From: Muellerivita sp035541195
GTDB taxonomy: Bacteria; Oederibacteriota; Muellerivitia; Muellerivitales; Muellerivitaceae
NCBI GenBank assembly: GCA_035541195.1
Contig: DATKNU010000113.1
Location: 1-6,781, forward strand
DNA length: 6,781 nt
Reading direction: 5' to 3'
The position numbers and the translations under genes were made by a program. Shown here in pieces: positions 5,873 to 6,781 of this stretch. How positions within the stretch are numbered: position 1 is the first letter of the stretch; the number at the start of each line of letters is the position of its first letter. The notes beneath the pieces are model-generated. The model made no database searches. It was not told the DNA's origin and saw only the letters and a list, made by a program, of their open reading frames with translations.

Positions 5873-6610
5873 TTAAACCGAAGGCGCTTCCGAACCATAT
5901 TCCCCAATCAAAGATTCATGCAGTGAACGGATTTTAGCGTATTCCGAATGGCCACTCAAATTACCAATATCAAAACCAAGACAGATATCGATATCTTTTT
6001 TTGAAAAATAATTCGAATGTATCAACAACTCTCGGATTTGATCGGAATCAGCGGTAAACTCACGATCTTCAGGCTCATAGTTTTTCAACAAAAACTCACG
6101 ATAGCAACGCTCGATTACGGGTTTTGAATGCGCCTGGATTTCTTCCACCACCCGAAGAATCTCATCGACCTTAGAGTCCAAAGCTTGTTTTGTACTAAAG
6201 AAGATGTTCCCATTAGGATGCGCTGTTTCGTTGCGATCATCCACCAATTTGGAATAGGTCCCAATCATACTGTTATTGCAATCTATAAGTTTCAAAAAGC
6301 GAAGTATGCTTCTTTCGTTAACTGAGCTGAAAACAAAAGGAGAAGAAGCTTGGAGAAAGTTGCTTTCTGCGTCCTTGCCAAAACCAATAAGGCCCTTTCC
6401 AAAATCCTCTGGTTCCGTTTTTTTAATTTGCCAGATATTAAAATAAACAAAACTCATTGTTAGCATGTGGTACGCGAGAAAGGCGAATTGGTATTTGCCG
6501 TAGGTGTAATTGGTTTCGAAGGCATCCCACAAAAAGGCAATATATTCCTGCTCTTTTTGACTTTTGAAGGAGAGTGGTAGGTAATTTTCCAGCTCGAAGG
6601 CCTCTTCCAT
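5873..6610 (-). CDS. Uncharacterised protein with HEPN-type RNxxxH motif, in type I R-M locus
   Basis: A 245-residue soluble protein, largely helical by eye, that I do not recognise as a named family. Residues 16-60 are rich in aromatic and hydrophobic residues (IAFLWDAF, FAFLAYHML). The notable element is KLVDDRNETAHPNG (121-134): R126-N127-x3-H131 follows the R-[N/D/H]-x3-H pattern of HEPN ribonuclease active sites. It is followed by an amphipathic helix (about 142-160, DSKVDEILRVVEEIQ), as in HEPN domains. The C-terminal part (180-245) is acidic with no motif I can name. There is no signal peptide or membrane span. ATG 6610 lies 4 bases after the stop of the restriction-modification polypeptide, so the two are probably one operon; AAGGA about 11 bases upstream is a modest ribosome site. 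GC content is far below that of the genes to the left, as expected for acquired DNA. It could be a defence effector, a partner of the R-M complex, or a non-catalytic HEPN-like protein. RNase activity is inferred only. Confidence 0.85.
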   Translation of the reverse strand: MEEAFELENYLPLSFKSQKEQEYIAFLWDAFETNYTYGKYQFAFLAYHMLTMSFVYFNIWQIKKTEPEDFGKGLIGFGKDAESNFLQASSPFVFSSVNERSILRFLKLIDCNNSMIGTYSKLVDDRNETAHPNGNIFFSTKQALDSKVDEILRVVEEIQAHSKPVIERCYREFLLKNYEPEDREFTADSDQIRELLIHSNYFSKKDIDICLGFDIGNLSGHSEYAKIRSLHESLIGEYGSEAPSV

Positions 6611-6614
6611 AAAC

Positions 6615-6781
6615 TCACGCTTCCTTTTCAGCTGGTTTTTCCTCGCCCCAGACGCGCGAAAGAGTGGTCTGAATCTTTTTCTCCATTCGGATGATTAGTT
6701 CGTGGTTGGCTTTGACCAATTCCTGCTCAGCTTCAATCTCTGCAACAATGGCTCGCTGCATCGGAAGTGGGGGAAGCAACA
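6615..6781 (-). CDS. C-terminal end of type I R-M specificity (or fused M-S) polypeptide, partial
   Basis: The last 54 codons of a gene that enters from the right edge and ends at TGA 6617-6615. It begins LLPPLPMQRAIVAEIEAE (residues 1-18 of the visible part) and continues with NHELIIRMEKKI (25-36) and RVWGEE (42-47). The PPLP-x-Q-x-x-IVAEIEAE segment, followed by a long amphipathic helix, is the conserved C-terminal repeat of HsdS specificity subunits. It also ends proteins in which an N6-adenine methyltransferase is fused to a target-recognition region. These helices hold the specificity subunit to its methyltransferase partners. Without the upstream part I cannot tell a stand-alone HsdS from a fusion, and no HsdR is visible in the window. 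The gene is directly followed, 4 bases on, by the HEPN-motif protein. Confidence 0.75.
   Translation of the reverse strand, partial: LLPPLPMQRAIVAEIEAEQELVKANHELIIRMEKKIQTTLSRVWGEEKPAEKEA

Overview
The window looks like a chromosomal segment from a bacterium of moderately high GC content (hand count 62% over 4021-4080). A GT9 (heptosyltransferase-type) enzyme and several integral-membrane glycosyltransferases suggest a diderm, probably from a poorly cultivated lineage. The sequence alone does not support a more precise placement. Every gene I can support lies on the minus strand, so transcription runs from high to low coordinates.

Right end (6781 to 5873), first to be transcribed: the last 54 codons of a type I restriction-modification specificity polypeptide, then a 245-residue uncharacterised protein 4 bases downstream. 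This part is much poorer in GC (33% over 5941-6000) and reads like an acquired defence cassette. The 245-residue protein carries an R-N-x3-H motif of the kind that forms the active site of HEPN ribonucleases, and it is the most interesting item here.

Middle (5821 to 4464): after 51 AT-rich bases the composition returns to GC-rich. A 74-residue single-cluster 4Fe-4S ferredoxin of the Fer4_19 type starts at a GTG behind a strong GGAGGT site. It overlaps by ATGA with a PIG-V-like (GT76-type) polytopic mannosyltransferase.

Centre (4309 to 3281): a separate unit with a plausible sigma-70 promoter, a TTG start set by an AGGAG site, a Lys-rich cytoplasmic tail, one membrane anchor and an NHL-type beta-propeller. 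It ends at a textbook rho-independent terminator.

Left part (3148 to 1): a GT9 glycosyltransferase with an extra N-terminal cysteine cluster overlaps by ATGA with a DPM1-like polyprenol-phosphate-mannose synthase. A GT39-like polytopic glycosyltransferase follows and runs off the left edge. The synthase would make polyprenyl-P-mannose (or a related lipid-linked sugar) on the cytoplasmic face. The GT39-like and PIG-V-like membrane proteins belong to classes that use such donors on the outer face of the inner membrane. The region is therefore best read as an envelope glycan or protein-glycosylation locus beside a defence cassette. No gene-free stretch exceeds 300 bases; the longest are 3149-3328 and 4310-4463, and their contents are listed. 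I saw no tRNA, rRNA, CRISPR array, insertion sequence or attachment site.
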